A stretch of DNA of 64,000 nucleotides from Scylla paramamosain (GCF_035594125.1 NC_087155.1:4224192-4288191), one strand, 5' to 3'. Counted from the stretch's first letter, positions 1-15,784 are shown. Notes: generated by a model from the letters alone, not told the origin. Program-made: numbers and translations.

Positions 1-37
1 TAAAAGTAAGATTCACTGAAACTGTAATAATCTCCTT

Positions 38-2690
38 TCATCTGTGCTGTATACCTCTCACCTAACTCCTCTTAAGAAATTCTTTGACTACTTAACTTCC
101 AAAGTGGAGCACATTCTTACTCTTCCCTTTTGCAGAGATCTCCATTCTTGGAGACTTCAATGTTCACCACCAGTTTTGGCTTTCCTCTCCCTTCACTGAC
201 CATCCTGGTGAACTAGCCTTCAACTTTGCTATCCTCCACGACCTAGAGCAATTGGTGCAACACCCTACTCATATTCCTGACCGTCTTGGAAATACGCCCA
301 ACATTCTTGACCTTTTCCTGACCTCTAATCCTTCTGCTTATGCTGTCACCCTCTCTTCTCCATTAGGCTCCTACGATCACAATCTCATATTTGTATCTTG
401 TCCTATTGCTCCAATCCCTCCTCAAGATACCCCTAAGTGAAGGTGCCTCTGGCATTTTTCCCTCTGCTAGTTGGGGGGACCTGAGTAGGTATTTGCTGAT
501 TTTCTTTGGAAAAACTACTGCTTCCATGTCAGAGACCCATCTTTGTGTGCTGAGTGCATAACAGAGGTGATAGTGTCTGGCATGGTGGCGTACATTCCTC
601 ATTCTTTTTCTCGTCCTAAACCTTCTAAACCTTGGTTTAACACAGCTTGTTCTCATGCTATTGATAATAGAGAGGTGGCCCACAAAAGGTACTTAAGCCT
701 TCCATCACCAGAATCTCATGCAATTTATATTTCTGCCCAGAACCATGCCAAATTTGTTCTCCAACTAGCCAAAAACTCATTCATTAACAGAAAATGTCAA
801 AACCTTTGAAGATCTAACTCCCCTCATGACTTTTGGCATCTAGCCAAAAATATCTCCAATAACTTTGCTTCTTCTTCTTTCCCTCCTTTATTTCAACCAG
901 ATGGCACCACTGCTATCACATCTATCTCTGAAGCTGAACTCTTCACTCAAACCTTTGCTAAAAACTCTACCTTGGATGATTCAGGGTTTTTTCCTCCCTC
1001 TCCTCCACCCTCTGACTACTTCATGCTACCTATTAAAATTCTTCACAATGATGTTTTCCATGCCCTCACTGGCCTAAATCCTCAGAAAGCTTATGGACCT
1101 GATACAGGTCCCTCCTTTTGTTCTCCAAAACTGTGCCTCTGTGCTTGCACCTTGCCTAGTCAAACTCTTTCAACTCTGTCTGTCAACATCTTTCCTTCTT
1201 GCTGGAAGTTTGCCTACATTCAGCCTGTTCCTAAAAAGGGTGATCGTTCTAATCCCTCAAACTACCATCCTGTTGCTTTAATTTCCTGCCTATCAAAAGT
1301 TTTTGAATCTATCCTAAACAGAAAGATACTTAAACATCTATCACTTCACAACCTTCTATCTGATTGCCAGTATGGGTTCCATCAAGGCCGCTCTACTGGT
1401 GATCTTCTGGCTTTCCTTACTGAGCCTTGGTCATCCTCTTTTAGAGATTTTGGCAAAACTTTTGCTGTTGCCTTGAATATATCAAAAGCTTTTGATATAG
1501 TTTGGCACAAAGCTTTGATTTCCAAACTACCCTCCTACAGTTTCTATCCTTCTCTCTGTAACTTCATCTCAAGTTTCCTATCTGACCGTTCTGTTGCTGC
1601 TGTGGTAGACAGTCACTGTTCTTCTCCTAAATCTATTAACAGTGGTGTTCCTCAGGGTTCTGTCTTGTCAACCACTTTCTTCCTATTATTCACCAATGAC
1701 CTTCTAAACCAAACTTCTTGTACTATCCACCCCTACATTGATGGTACCACCCTTCACTTTTCCATGTCTTTTCATAGACGTCCAATACTTCAGGAAGTAA
1801 ACATTTCACGCAGGAAAGCCACAGAATGCCTGACTTCTGATCTTTCTAAAATTTCTGATTGGGGCAGAGCAAACTTGGTATTGTTCAATGCCTCAAAAAC
1901 TCAATTCCTCCATCTATCAACTCAACACAACCTTCCAGACAACTAAACCCTCTTCTTCAATGACACTCAACTGTCCCCCTCTTCTATACTGAACACCCTC
2001 AGTTTGTCCTTTACTTATAATCTGAACTGGAAACTTCACATCTCATCTCTAGCTAAAACAGCTTCTATGAAGTTAGATGTTCTGAGATGTCTCTGCCAGT
2101 TTTTTCTAACACTCCCCCCCCACAGTTGCTAACTCTGTACAAGGGCCTTATCCATCCATGTATGGAGTATGCCTCACATGTCTAGAGGGTTCGACTCATA
2201 CCACTCTTCTAGACAGGGTGGAATCAAAAGCTTTTTGTCTCATCAACTCCTCTCCTCTAACTGACTGTCTTCAGCCTCTCTTTCATCACTGCAATGTTGC
2301 ATCTCTAGCTGTCTTCTACCACTATTTTCATGCTAACTGCTCTTCTGATTTTGCTAACTGCATGCCTCCCCTCCTCCCATGGCCTCACTGCACAAGACTT
2401 TCTTCTTTCTTTCACCCCTAATCTGTCCACCTTTCTAATGAAAGAGTTAACCAGTATTCTGAGTCTTTCATTTCTTTCTCTGGTAAACTGTGGAACTCCC
2501 TGCCAGCTTCTGTATTTCCACCTTCCTATGACTTGAATCCTTTCAAGAGGGAGGTTTCAAGACACTCGACCCTCAATTTCTTACATCCACTTTGGACCCA
2601 TTATGGGACTGGCATTTCATTTTATTTTTTTTATTTTTTTTTTTGCCCTTGCTCTTGCTTCCTACATAAAAAAAAAAAAAAGTCAGGGCT
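38..2690 (+). mobile_element. LINE family A copy A1, 5'-truncated and decayed
   Basis: Copy of the EN-RT non-LTR retrotransposon best preserved at 48241-51550. It begins inside the endonuclease region, near the segment that reads [10 protein letters not shown] in the intact copy. It runs through the endonuclease C-terminus, the linker, RT and the C-terminal domain to an A-rich tail near 2670-2682. The longest open stretch is 972-1946 and holds most of RT, including [10 protein letters not shown]. The catalytic YADD box reads YIDG, so the second aspartate is lost and the copy cannot be active. Frameshifts occur near 440, 810 and 1946. Inference: an old 5'-truncated insertion, possibly in an intron of the gene ending at 3833. 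Confidence 0.9.
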
Positions 2691-2708
2691 CACTCCTTTC
2701 CTATTGAT

Positions 2709-3068
2709 CACTGGTTTCCAACATTTTTGGGGGGAATCTGGTATTCTTAAAGGTTGTGAGTTTAATAGGTTTTTTGCAAGGGGATTTTAGTCCATACCTG
2801 ATGATAATTACAAATATCCCTTTTCATAATTCTTCAGAAAATGCTTATTACATGCAGTTACAAATAATTTTCTAAGAATTCAGTGACATTAGTAATCATA
2901 TATAAACAAGATTTAATTTGAAGTGTTTACAAAAGGACTAAATGTATTATCATGTTAATAACTTCATTCCTTAGCTCTTGGTATTGAATCTTTGAAAACT
3001 TCCTCACTTTAAGAAAGGAGGCACTACATACAGTGCTTAGTAGAGGTGGTACAGTTTAGGAATCACTA
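2709..3068. mobile_element. Possible hAT-like MITE
   Basis: The left end CACTGGTTTCCAAC and the reverse complement of the right end (TAGTGATTCCTAAAC) resemble the CAGTGGTTCYCAAAC ends typical of hAT non-autonomous elements. No convincing 8-bp target duplication is seen and there is no coding capacity. Identification rests only on these ends and the roughly 360-bp spacing. Confidence 0.3.
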
Positions 3069-3692
3069 TCATAGACAGACAGGTATACTGTATAGTATAG
3101 ATAAATAGCAGGCATTACTTTTTTTGTGGTTTTATCAGTATCTAAAATTGTTGATTACTCCATTTCTTGTGTATTTCTAAACATCATTACAGATGTCATT
3201 GCTTGGGGACATTATTCTATGAGTGGAATGTCACATTTCTATCTTTTTTAGTCTTTTTATCAATTGCTGTGTCTCTTTAAACTCATTTTCCCCATCTGTT
3301 TTTTTTTCCTTGCAGTTAGTCTAAATTCTGATTCACTCATAAATACTCTCTTAAAGGTCCTGTCTTGGTATTTTCTTTTGAGAGTTTATGTATTTCTTCT
3401 TTCTATTATTTTACTTTTAGTGTATCTTGAAAATAGTTTGTTCTTCCTTACACTTTTTCAAGGCTCTCCTTCCCAAATAAATGATTTCTTCTCTTATCCC
3501 CATATATTAATTCCCTCATAATTAATATTCTACTCAATTTCTGTGAAAAATAATGATATATTACTACAATTATACTGACATGTAATGTAAATTCTTAGTG
3601 GAGGAATGAGATTAAGATAGCACTGGGAGTTTTCTGTTGGGAAAATTTAAGATGTAAGTTTACACAATGAGTAATGTATGTGCCTCTTACAG
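3069..3692. other. AT-rich intronic sequence
   Basis: I see no gene or recognisable repeat. The stretch ends in a pyrimidine-rich segment and TTACAG at 3687-3692, read as the splice acceptor of the following exon. Confidence 0.4.
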
Positions 3693-3833
3693 GATGTTCC
3701 ACAAATGAATATCAGGTCTGCCAAGCTCCAAAGTCTTGTAGTTTCTTTTACTGAAGATGGATTAGCAGAATTAATGAATCATGAAGACATCCTGCTCATG
3801 GTAGGCCTGGATGTGGGCAGATGTGTGAAGTAG
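3693..3833 (+). CDS. Probable terminal coding exon of an unidentified host gene
   Basis: A TTACAG acceptor precedes an open frame of 46 codons starting DVPQMNIRSAKLQ, continuing through LAELMNHEDILLM, and ending GRCVK at a TAG at 3831-3833. The peptide has ordinary amino-acid composition, unlike the low-complexity frames around it, and no LINE resemblance. An AATAAA lies 674 bp downstream, consistent with a 3' terminal exon. A GT (ATG|GTAGGC, 3801) could instead be an internal donor, which would make this a 108-bp exon with more exons downstream; none was recognised. I do not recognise the family. Upstream exons would lie left of the window. Confidence 0.45.
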   Translation, partial: DVPQMNIRSAKLQSLVVSFTEDGLAELMNHEDILLMVGLDVGRCVK

Positions 3834-4530
3834 TGGCTGGCATGAACACTGCTGCTTTTAGTTCTGGGGCATTAAGTTGTCTCACACAAACCAGGCATTG
3901 AACACTAGTTGTTGTTAGCCTAAACATGGCATAAGTCCCTTTTATCTAGCTTAGTTTTAGACACAATTGCCCCAATATGTTATTCAACAGCTCTTGTGAA
4001 GTAGTTAGCTGCTGTCCTGTGAATCACTATCACAGTTAGCCCTTTGCAGAGATTTTAGGAACAGATGTCAGCACATAGATGCAGCATCAATTGAGAAAGC
4101 TACTTAGTATGTAGTGATTTAGTATCTTTGGATCACTAATGATTGTTTACCTCTGTGCTCTCAAATTTATGAACATGTGATTCTTTTTTATTTCTAACTT
4201 TATAACATTATGAGAAATACTACTTTTTAGTCATTGCTATATCAATTTGACTTTAAGAATTTAGTTTCTATTATATTTCAAGAAAAGACTGTCCTGAAGG
4301 CATGATGAAATAATGTGTGATCTGTCCTCTGACATGGGAAATCATGTAAGGAACTTGTGCACCCAAGATGTCAGGAATGACACTGGCCTCCATTAGGTCA
4401 TATAGAGTTGTGTCCCTTAGAACATGGAATGTTCATTAATTGCATTAGTGCTTGCTCTATATAAAGAAATGTATTGTCAGTAACACTGCATATGTTGGAT
4501 GAACCCAATAAAGTGAAGTGTTTATTTTAT
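3834..4530 (+). other. Putative 3' UTR with poly(A) signal
   Basis: Unique-looking sequence after the stop of the preceding exon. AATAAA lies at 4507-4512, followed by a T/G-rich stretch, as expected around a cleavage site. Assignment depends on that exon being terminal. Confidence 0.35.
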
Positions 4531-4791
4531 TTTTGTTTTTGATATGTAATGCATAACAGCTTTTGGTTATTTGCCTTGCCATTTCGCTTTCCTTTATTGT
4601 ACAGAAAACCCTTTATATGAAATGTTAATTATTATTTTAATGACAGAGTGTATGTGTACCATGTGATAATATTGTCTTAAGTGTGTGTTCTGGGCTTGGT
4701 GTGTGGATGTATGGAAGCAATTCTACCTTAATGATAGTATCTCTAAAATATGTAAAGATCAGGTTCCTTGGGATCCTTATCTTTTCTTCTA

Positions 4792-4821
4792 TGATGATGA
4801 TGATGATGATGATGACAATTA

Positions 4822-4878
<57 letters not shown>

Positions 4879-4934
4879 GTGTTATTAGTTATTATTATTG
4901 TTGTTTTATTAATAATATTTTATTATTATTATTA

Positions 4935-5017
<83 letters not shown>

Positions 5018-5018
5018 T
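4792..5018. repeat. (GAT)n then (ATT)n trinucleotide tracts
   Basis: A short (GAT)n run at about 4792-4815 passes into interrupted (ATT)n to 5018. Long frames here are translated low-complexity repeat, not genes. Confidence 0.95.
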
Positions 5019-5679
5019 CAGTGCTGCTGTTACATAGATACAATATTAATTATTTTACTTTATAATCCATAAAGTAAAGCAAAAAAAAATATCGCTATAT
5101 TAATTTACCTTTTGATAAAATTCATATAAAAAAAAAGGGTGGTAAAGTATCTAAGATACCCCTGAAAGCATTTTCCTTGTATATACTCATCGCTGAGAGG
5201 TGGCAGCACCGCTGCTGTCCTCCAAACTTTAACCCATACCACTGATTCCTTCTTACACATTCCTTGGTCCCCTCTCTCTTCAAACAGTAGCTGGGGAGAT
5301 TTCAGAGAGTGTGGATGTGGTGCTGAGTGAGTCCAGGTGAATGTGTATTTAGGGATGGGTATTCCTGTATATTTAAGGGTGGGCTTGCCATATAACATCA
5401 CATTATTATTATTATATATTGTACAAGGCCCTATGAGAGGCCAGAATCTGAGAGAAGGCAGATATTAGATGAGAGAGTATTTGTGAGTCATATCCAGGCT
5501 GCTCCTGTGATGGAGGGTGAATCTGTGCACAGTATTATACTTTTGTGTCATTGTACCTATGGTCTGATCATTTTAAATTGAACGTTTGGGCGTTTTTGTT
5601 TCCGGGAGATCCCCTGCCCTGCAGCGCTGCCAGCCAATTATCGGATTAAAGCCTGTGTCACTGATAATCTTGCTCCCCA
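5019..5679. other. No feature recognised
   Basis: Mixed-composition intergenic or intronic sequence. The short frames lack codon-like character or family resemblance. Confidence 0.4.
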
Positions 5680-6200
<521 letters not shown>

Positions 6201-6365
6201 GTGAATTTCATTTAAATGTGATAGGTTTCCTTCTTTAGATATGATATTTCCCTTAGACTATGATGTTATATTTTTTTTTTTTTTGGTTACGACTTTTTCC
6301 ACACCACCATTGAGGTAAAAGTCAAGGCATGTTTTTTTTTTTTTAGAGAGATTTCCCCTGGAGGC

Positions 6366-7625
6366 CTAATCCTCTCTCTGGCCACTATCAGATCGCTCTT
6401 TGTCTGAACTTTCAGCAATGTCGATGGTCAGAGAATCCGCGAAGTGATCCACCACTATGTCTTGTCGCCCATCTTCCTCTTGAAGGTGTTCAGCATGGGC
6501 AACAGCTTGCATCCAGTTGTGTGGCATGATGTGACACAGGGCTTCCTTCACCAGATGCTCAAAGTCATCCGTATGAGTCCATATGAGCTCAAAGGGATTG
6601 TATTAACAGTGGTGCAGTGGTAACCTCACAACCCTATAGCCTGCCAAGTCTGCAATACTGCCAATGCAATATTTTTTGCCGGCTGCAAATTTCTTGGTAA
6701 GCTCATACAGCTCTGTCTTCAGTAGTTCATCACTGAGCTGGACATCTTTCCTTTCAGGCCACTCCTTCAGTTCCACCTTCCTCCACAATGAGCTTGGTAC
6801 TTTCTCTTGTAGCACAGAATGGTAGGGAGCATTATCCGTGATGATGATGGAGTTTGGTGCAATGTTGGGCAGCAGTTGATTCCTGAACCACTCCTCAAAC
6901 ACTGTGGAATTCATCTGTTTGTGGTAATCCCCATCATTTTTTGCCTGGAAGATCAGTTCTGCATTATTGATGAAACCATCTCTTGTTCCTGCGTGGAGAA
7001 TTATGAGACAGCCTCCCTTTCCTGTCAGTGGTTGTACTCCTGTTGCTGCTTCAGATGTGGTGTCAGTCCAGCCTTTTCCTACAGTGTAACTTTGGTTGAC
7101 CCAGGTTTCATCCAGGTAAACAATGTTTGCCTGGGAAGACTGCTTCAGACACCACATTTCTCTCAAAAATCAGGTACAAGCAGCAGCAACATCACTCCTC
7201 TCCATGAGAAATTTGCAGCCATCAACTTTTCTGTATTTGAATCCCATCTCTTTGAGAATCATCTGTAGAGATTCAGTGCATCCTTTGAAGGAAATATTTT
7301 CCATCAATTCTTCCCTTATTTTGTGCAGTGTTTGGATCTCCTTCCTTACATAAAATCCCAAAACTGTCCTTTTTACCATACGTTTGTCAAAGTCATCAAC
7401 ATTGCTTATGGTTGCAGGGCGGTTCTTTGTTGGTGAGGAGAACACAGGATGTGCTGGTAGCCTCTGTGTCATGCAAGCTTCATTAGCAGATGAACAAACT
7501 CTTCTAACTGTTACCTCGCTCACATTAGTGGCTTTCACTGTTCGGGCAACAGCTCTTGAGGGATCAAGTAATAGCCCCCTATTAGCCTTTTTCTTCCAAA
7601 AAAAATACTCATTTACAGAGTAAAT
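6366..7625 (-). pseudogene. Decayed IS630/Tc1-mariner-type (DDE_3-like) transposase
   Basis: Read on the minus strand. The N-terminal part (7538-7170) starts MKATNVSEVTVRRV, a helix-turn-helix-like segment. A frameshift near 7165-7190 leads into the catalytic part (7166-6603) with IVYLDETWVNQ (first Asp), GVQPLTGKGG, VFEEWFRNQLLPN and IITDNAPYHS (second Asp). A TAA at about 6602-6600 sits immediately before YNPFELIW, which carries the expected third acidic residue, followed by an acidic tail to 6366. A further frameshift in a T-run near 7600 separates the extreme N-terminus. At least two frameshifts and one stop make it non-functional. The DETW/NAPYH/NPxE order defines the superfamily. No terminal inverted repeats were identified, so element limits are unknown. 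Confidence 0.85.
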
Positions 7626-9219
<1,594 letters not shown>

Positions 9220-9280
9220 AAAGCTGTATGTTGCATCTATATGTATTTGCTTGAATCTTGAACTTGAATCTTGAACTTGC

Positions 9281-9558
9281 TTGAATCTTCCAAATTCTTA
9301 ACCATCCAGGTACGGAGTCACTCTCAAACTAAATATATCTGTGCTGTATACCTCTCACCTAACTCCTCTGACTATAAGAAATTCTTTGACTGCTTAACTT
9401 CCAAAGTGGAGCACATCCTGACTCTCTTCCCTTTGGTGGGGGATCTCCATTCTTGGAGATTTAAATGTCCTCTACCAGCTTTGGCTTTCCTCTCCCTTCA
9501 CTGACCATCCTGGTGAACTAGCCTACAACTTTGCTATCCTCCATGACCTAGAGCAACT

Positions 9559-9593
<35 letters not shown>

Positions 9594-12075
9594 AGGAAGG
9601 ATACTGGCCAAGGGCAACAAAAATCTAATAAAAAAAATGCCCACTGAAATGCCAGTCCCTAAAAGGGTCAAAGCAGTGGTCAAAAATTGGTGGATAAGTG
9701 TCTTGAAACCTCCCTCTTGAAGGAATTCAAGTCATAGGAAGGTGGAAATACAGAAGCAGGCAAGGAGTTCCAGAGTTTACCAGAGAACACCTTACTTATA
9801 TGCCTGACCATCTTGGAGATACACCCAACATTTTTTATCTTTTCCTTACTTCTAATTCTGCTTATGCTGTCACTCAGTCTTCTCCACTGGACTCCTCAAA
9901 TCACAACTTCATATCTGTATCTTGTCCTATTCCTCCAATCTCTCCTCAGGATCCCCCAAAGCAGAGGTGCCTCTGGCACTTTCCCCCTGCTAATTAGGGG
10001 ACCTGAGGAGTATTATGCAAATTTTCCTTGGAATGAATACTGCTTCTGTGTCAGAGACCTGTCTCTATGTGCTGAGCACATAACAGAGATAATATTGTCT
10101 GGCATGGAGGTGTACATTCCTCACTCTTTCTTTCAACCTCCAAACCTAGGTTTAACACAGTCTGTTCTCAATGCTATATATGATAGAGAGGTGGCCCTCA
10201 AAAGGTACTTGAGCCTTTTGTCACCTGAATCTCATGCACATTATGTTTCTGTCTGGAATCCTTCATTTATATAGTGTAAAAATCCTTCAAGATTTTACTC
10301 CCCCTTGTGATTTCTTGCAACTAGCCAAAAACATCTCCAATAACTTTGCTCTTTCATTTTTCCCTCCTTTATTTCAACCTGATGGCACCACTGTCATCTT
10401 ATCTATTTCTAAAGCTGAACTCTTCATTCAGACCTTTCCTAAAAGCTCTACTGTGGATGAATCAGGGCTTGTTCCTCCCTCTCTTCCACCCTCTGACTAC
10501 TTCATGCTACCTATTAAGATCCCTTGTAGTAATGCTTTCCATGCCCTCACTGGCCTTAACTCTCAAAAGGCTTATGGACATGATGGGGTCCTTATTGTTT
10601 TCTGATAGTGTGCCTGTGTCTGCACCTTGTCTAGTCAAACTCTTCCAACTCTGTCTATTAACATCTACCTTTCATTCTTGCTGGAAATTTGCCTATATTC
10701 AGCCAGTTCCTAATCCTTTAAACTATTATCTTATTGCTTTAATTTCCTCATTTTTTAATTATCTCAGTTTTTGAAACTATCTTCAACAGGAAGATTCTTA
10801 AACATATATCACTTCACAACCTTATATCTGATCACCAGCATAGGTTCCATCGAGGTCCCTCTACTGGTGATCTTCTGGGTTTCTTTACTGAGTCTTGGTT
10901 ATCCTCTTTTAGAGATTTTGATGAAACTTTTGCTGTTGCCTTAGACATATCAAAATATTTTGATAGAGTCTGGCACAAAGTTTTGACTTCCAAACTACCC
11001 TCCTACAGCTTCTATCCTTCTCTCTGTAACTTCATCTCAAGTTTCCTTTCTGACTGTTCTATTGCTGCTATGGTAGATGGTCACTCTTCTTCTCCTAAAT
11101 CTATTAACAGTGGTGGTCCTTAGGGTTCTGTCCTGTCACCGTTGATGATACCATTCTGCATTTTTCCATGTCTTTTCATAAATGTCCAGTCCTTCAGGAA
11201 GTAAACAGCTAAAACTTCTGATAGGGGCAGAGCAAACTTAGTCTTGTTCAATGCCTCAAAAACTCAATTCCTCCATCTATCAACTCGACACAATCTATCC
11301 CCTCTTCTTCAATGACACTCAACTGTCCCCCTCTCCTACCTTGAAAATTTTTGGTCTGTTCTTTACTTTTAATCTAAAGACATCCATGGTCTGCCCTTTA
11401 CTTATAATCTAAAGTGGAAATTTCATATCTCATCTCTAGCTAAAATAGCTTCTATGAAGTTAGGCGTTCTGAGTTGTCTCTGCCAGTTTTCTCTAACTCC
11501 TCCCCACTTCCCAGCTGCTAACTCTGTACAGGGGCCTTATCCATCCATGTATGGAGTATGCTTCATATGTATGGGGGGTTCCACTCATATTGCTCTTTTA
11601 AATAGGGTGGAATCAAAAGCTTTTTGTCTTATCAACTCTTCTCCTCTAGCTGAATATCTTCAGGCTCTCTCTCATCACTGCAGTGTTGCATCTCTTGCTA
11701 TCTTCTACTGTTAATTTCATGCTAACTACTCTTCTTATTTTGCTAACTGCATGCCTCCCCTCCTGTGGCCTCACTGCACAAGACTTTCTTCTTTCTCTCA
11801 CCTTATTCTGTCTAGTTATCTAATGCAAGAGTTAACCAGTATTCTCAATCATTCATCCCTTTCTCTAGTGAACTCTGGAACTCCCTGCCTGCTTCTGTAT
11901 TTCCTCCTCCCTATGACTTGAACTCTTTCAAGAAGGGGTTTTCAAGACACTTATCCTTTTCCATTTGATCATTCTATTTGGCATTGCTGTGGGAACTGGC
12001 ATTTAAGTGAGCCTTTTTTTATTTAAATTTTTGTTGCCCTTGTCTAGTGGCCCTCTTACATAAAAAAAAAAATAA
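9281..12075 (+). mobile_element. LINE family A copy A3, decayed and interrupted
   Basis: Plus-strand copy starting in the endonuclease region (the segment reading LESSEF in the intact copy) and ending in an A-rich tail near 12062. It is split by a small inverted copy at 9560-9787. Multiple frameshifts occur, and a deletion near 11140-11160 removes the part of RT that contains the YADD box, so it is dead. Just before its start, 9250-9281 holds a short tandem of TTGAATCTTGAAC-like words. Confidence 0.87.
9560..9787 (-). mobile_element. LINE family A copy A4, short 3' tail inserted in A3
   Basis: A run of about 28 T (the poly-A tail read from the other strand) is followed by roughly 200 bp of family A 3' end in reverse. 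Downstream the A3 sequence resumes at CACCTTAC. Comparison with the intact copy shows that a few bases of A3 (around GGTGCAA) are missing and no target duplication is visible, an unusual insertion footprint. Confidence 0.88.
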
Positions 12076-13045
12076 TAACAATAATAATATCCATACATCA
12101 GTACAAATTGATGACAAAATAAAAAACATTCAAGCTTTTCAGAAGTTCAATCTCATCTTTTATGGACAATGTATGATGCTTGCACTTCATACTATAGGAA
12201 GCACTTCCTTTATTCACTAGAACCATGACTGGGGTTAAAATGACCAGGTTATAAGAACAATTGCTCAAAACCCATTTTAATGGCTAGCATGTGTTTCCAA
12301 ATGACAGTAGCAATGTTTATGTAGCCAGTAGTGGCAGGCTGGTGTGGCAACCAAGGAAGTTGGAAATTACACTAGCCAAAAATATTGGCAAATTAGTGAC
12401 TGAACCAGGTTTGTGATGTTATCTGTATCATATTTTCTGGAACTCTTATTTATGGCTTACAATGTGAGTTAGTTACACACAGTGAAAATTCATACATTTT
12501 CTTCTTCATTTGTTTGACATTATATACATTTGTAAATTTTAGATAAAATATGAGGAACCTATTCAGAGAATGACATAAATGCTACCAGTACCATTTTAAT
12601 TTTTAAAGTTAAATGATGTTATTTTCATCCATAATAAATATATATGGATGGAATTTGTTTCAACAGAAGGTTCAAAGTTCATTTAACATCAACAAGGGGA
12701 TCGGTGACATTACTTGGGCTGAGTTAGTAGCACAGGTAGTGACAGCAACAAACCAACCAGCAAACAGGGCATCTGCATCAACCAGTATGAGTTGGAGCTA
12801 ATCGGGGACCAGGATTTGCAGACCAGGTGCCAACTCTCTAGGTGCAGAGAAGGACCAATCAGTGTACTCCATGACACCCAGTGGTCCTACTAGATTCCTA
12901 TATTCCTATAAATATAAGGCATTCCAGCCTGCAAGCCATATTCCTCTGAAGAAGCTACTGCCAAACTGGTCAGGAATCAAATAGCCATTCCTCAACCAGT
13001 GTTACCTTCATCACTTACTTCCAATTTCTCACAATGTCCTTACAC
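12076..13045. other. Unassigned sequence
   Basis: No coding exon recognised. The part from about 12690 to 13000 is less AT-rich and contains CCTCTGAAGAAGCTACTGCC. It could belong to a mobile-element end, but I cannot place it in a family. Confidence 0.3.
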
Positions 13046-13122
<77 letters not shown>

Positions 13123-13175
13123 TAATAATAATAGCAATAACAATAAAAACAAAAATAATAATAATAATAATAATG

Positions 13176-13245
<70 letters not shown>

Positions 13246-13246
13246 C

Positions 13247-13292
<46 letters not shown>

Positions 13293-13295
13293 GTA

Positions 13296-13331
<36 letters not shown>

Positions 13332-13346
13332 GTAATAATAATAATG

Positions 13347-13395
<49 letters not shown>

Positions 13396-13411
13396 TAATA
13401 ATAATAATAAT
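13046..13411. repeat. (AAT)n microsatellite, interrupted
   Basis: Long AAT tract with scattered GAT, AGC and AAC interruptions. Its open frames on both strands are low-complexity artefacts. Confidence 0.97.
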
Positions 13412-13597
13412 TTATCTATCTATACACCAGGCTGGCAATCCCACATGGGTTGGCCCAGACAAAGTACCACACACATAAACATCATTCACACGTTTAGCCT
13501 TGTTAGCCCCTAGTGGAAAGGGACAGTCTTGTGGTCCAATCCAGGAACAACCCAGCTGGCCATACACATCTACAGCAAGGACTGACAGCATAATAGC
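13412..13597 (-). other. ~180-bp unique block between two (AAT)n tracts, possible retroelement 3' end
   Basis: The block begins at a TTTATCTATCTATAC end on the plus strand (a TAGATA-type tail on the minus strand) and is flanked on both sides by AAT arrays. A short tail of this kind is typical of a truncated LINE or SINE end, but no internal promoter or coding match is visible. Confidence 0.3.

Positions 13598-13668
<71 letters not shown>
13598..13668. repeat. (AAT)n microsatellite
   Basis: Second AAT tract, passing into ATC/ATT-rich sequence to about 13710. Confidence 0.95.
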
Positions 13669-14523
<855 letters not shown>

Positions 14524-14614
<91 letters not shown>

Positions 14615-14624
14615 CAGGTAAATC

Positions 14625-14656
<32 letters not shown>
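14524..14656. repeat. (CT)n, LINE B 3'-end scrap, then (AC)n
   Basis: (CT)n at 14524-14612 is followed by AGGTAAATCAACAC, which resembles the family B 3' terminus (CTAGGTAAATACACAC), and then (AC)n to 14656. Confidence 0.75.
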
Positions 14657-14658
<2 letters not shown>

Positions 14659-15655
14659 ACTTAAAGGACAGAGAAATGAGAACTGTGATTAGAGACACCT
14701 GTTCAAGTTGGAGTAATGTAACAAGTGGAATACCACAGGGGTCAGTGCTAGCACCCATTATTTTCCAAATATACATCAGTGATACGCAGGAGGGTTTGAT
14801 CAGTTATATTAACCTGCTTGCAAAATTGTTAAGAGTAATAATGAGCCATGTTGATTGTATAGAGTTGCAAAGAGATTTAGGGGTAAAGCAAGAAGTGGAA
14901 ATTGGAATTCAATGCTAAAAAATGCCATGTGATGGAATTGGGAAAGAATAAAAGAAGACTTACATGGGACTATAAAATGGGGGAGGAAGTAATAATGAGA
15001 AGCAAGGAGGAAAAAGACCTAGGAGTGGTTTTTCAAGATACCCTGACCCTCAAACGGCATAAAAATTAGATATTTGGCTCAACGTACAGGATGTTAACAA
15101 ATATTTGGGTGGCATTTCATTACATGGATAAGACTATGATGGAAAAAAAATTATAGCCACTATGCTATGTCCAAAGCTGGAATATGCAGCAGTGGTGTGG
15201 TCTCTGCATATGAAGGAATATATAAAGAAGTTGGAAAGAATTCAGAGGGTAGCTATAAGGATGGTACCAAAGCTGAAAGACCTAACGTACGAAGAGAGGT
15301 TGAAGGAAATGGGACTACAATCTTTGCATGTTGGAAGAGAAAGAGGAGATCTAATAACAATGTATAAAATAGTTAACTGCATTGAGAAGATAGACAAGTA
15401 GGATCTGGTGTTGATGGAAGATGAACCTGGATGGATGAGAGGCCACTCAAAGAAGATCAGGAAGAGTCAGTGTTTGAGGGACATCAAGAAGCACAGTTTT
15501 CCACATAGAACTGTGGATATCTGGAATGGTCTAAATGAAGAGGTTGTTACAGCACCAAACATACATAAATTTAAGGAAATGCTGGATAAATATAGATATG
15601 GAGACAGGACACTATAAGCCCTGCTCGAACCCTGTACTATACAACTAGGTAAATA
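14657..15655 (+). mobile_element. LINE family B copy B0, 5'-truncated
   Basis: Plus-strand copy starting in RT (MRTVIRDTCSSW, then SGIPQGSVLAP). The catalytic box region is degraded, and the copy continues through the thumb and C-terminal domain (YEERLKEMGLQSLHVGRERGD; frames 15162-15401 and 15408-15617). It ends CAACTAGGTAAATACACACA, with the (CA)n tail characteristic of the family. It is tail-to-tail with B1 across a (GA)n tract. Its 5' truncation point is immediately next to an (AC)n tract. Confidence 0.85.
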
Positions 15656-15666
15656 CACACACATAT

Positions 15667-15784
<118 letters not shown>

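Noticed and set aside
12613..12801. Frame of 62 codons as a host exon
   Set aside because: No convincing splice sites or family resemblance, and it runs out of a low-complexity AT-rich start.
13015..13513. Poly-Asn, poly-Ile and poly-Leu frames
   Set aside because: Translated (AAT)n microsatellite.
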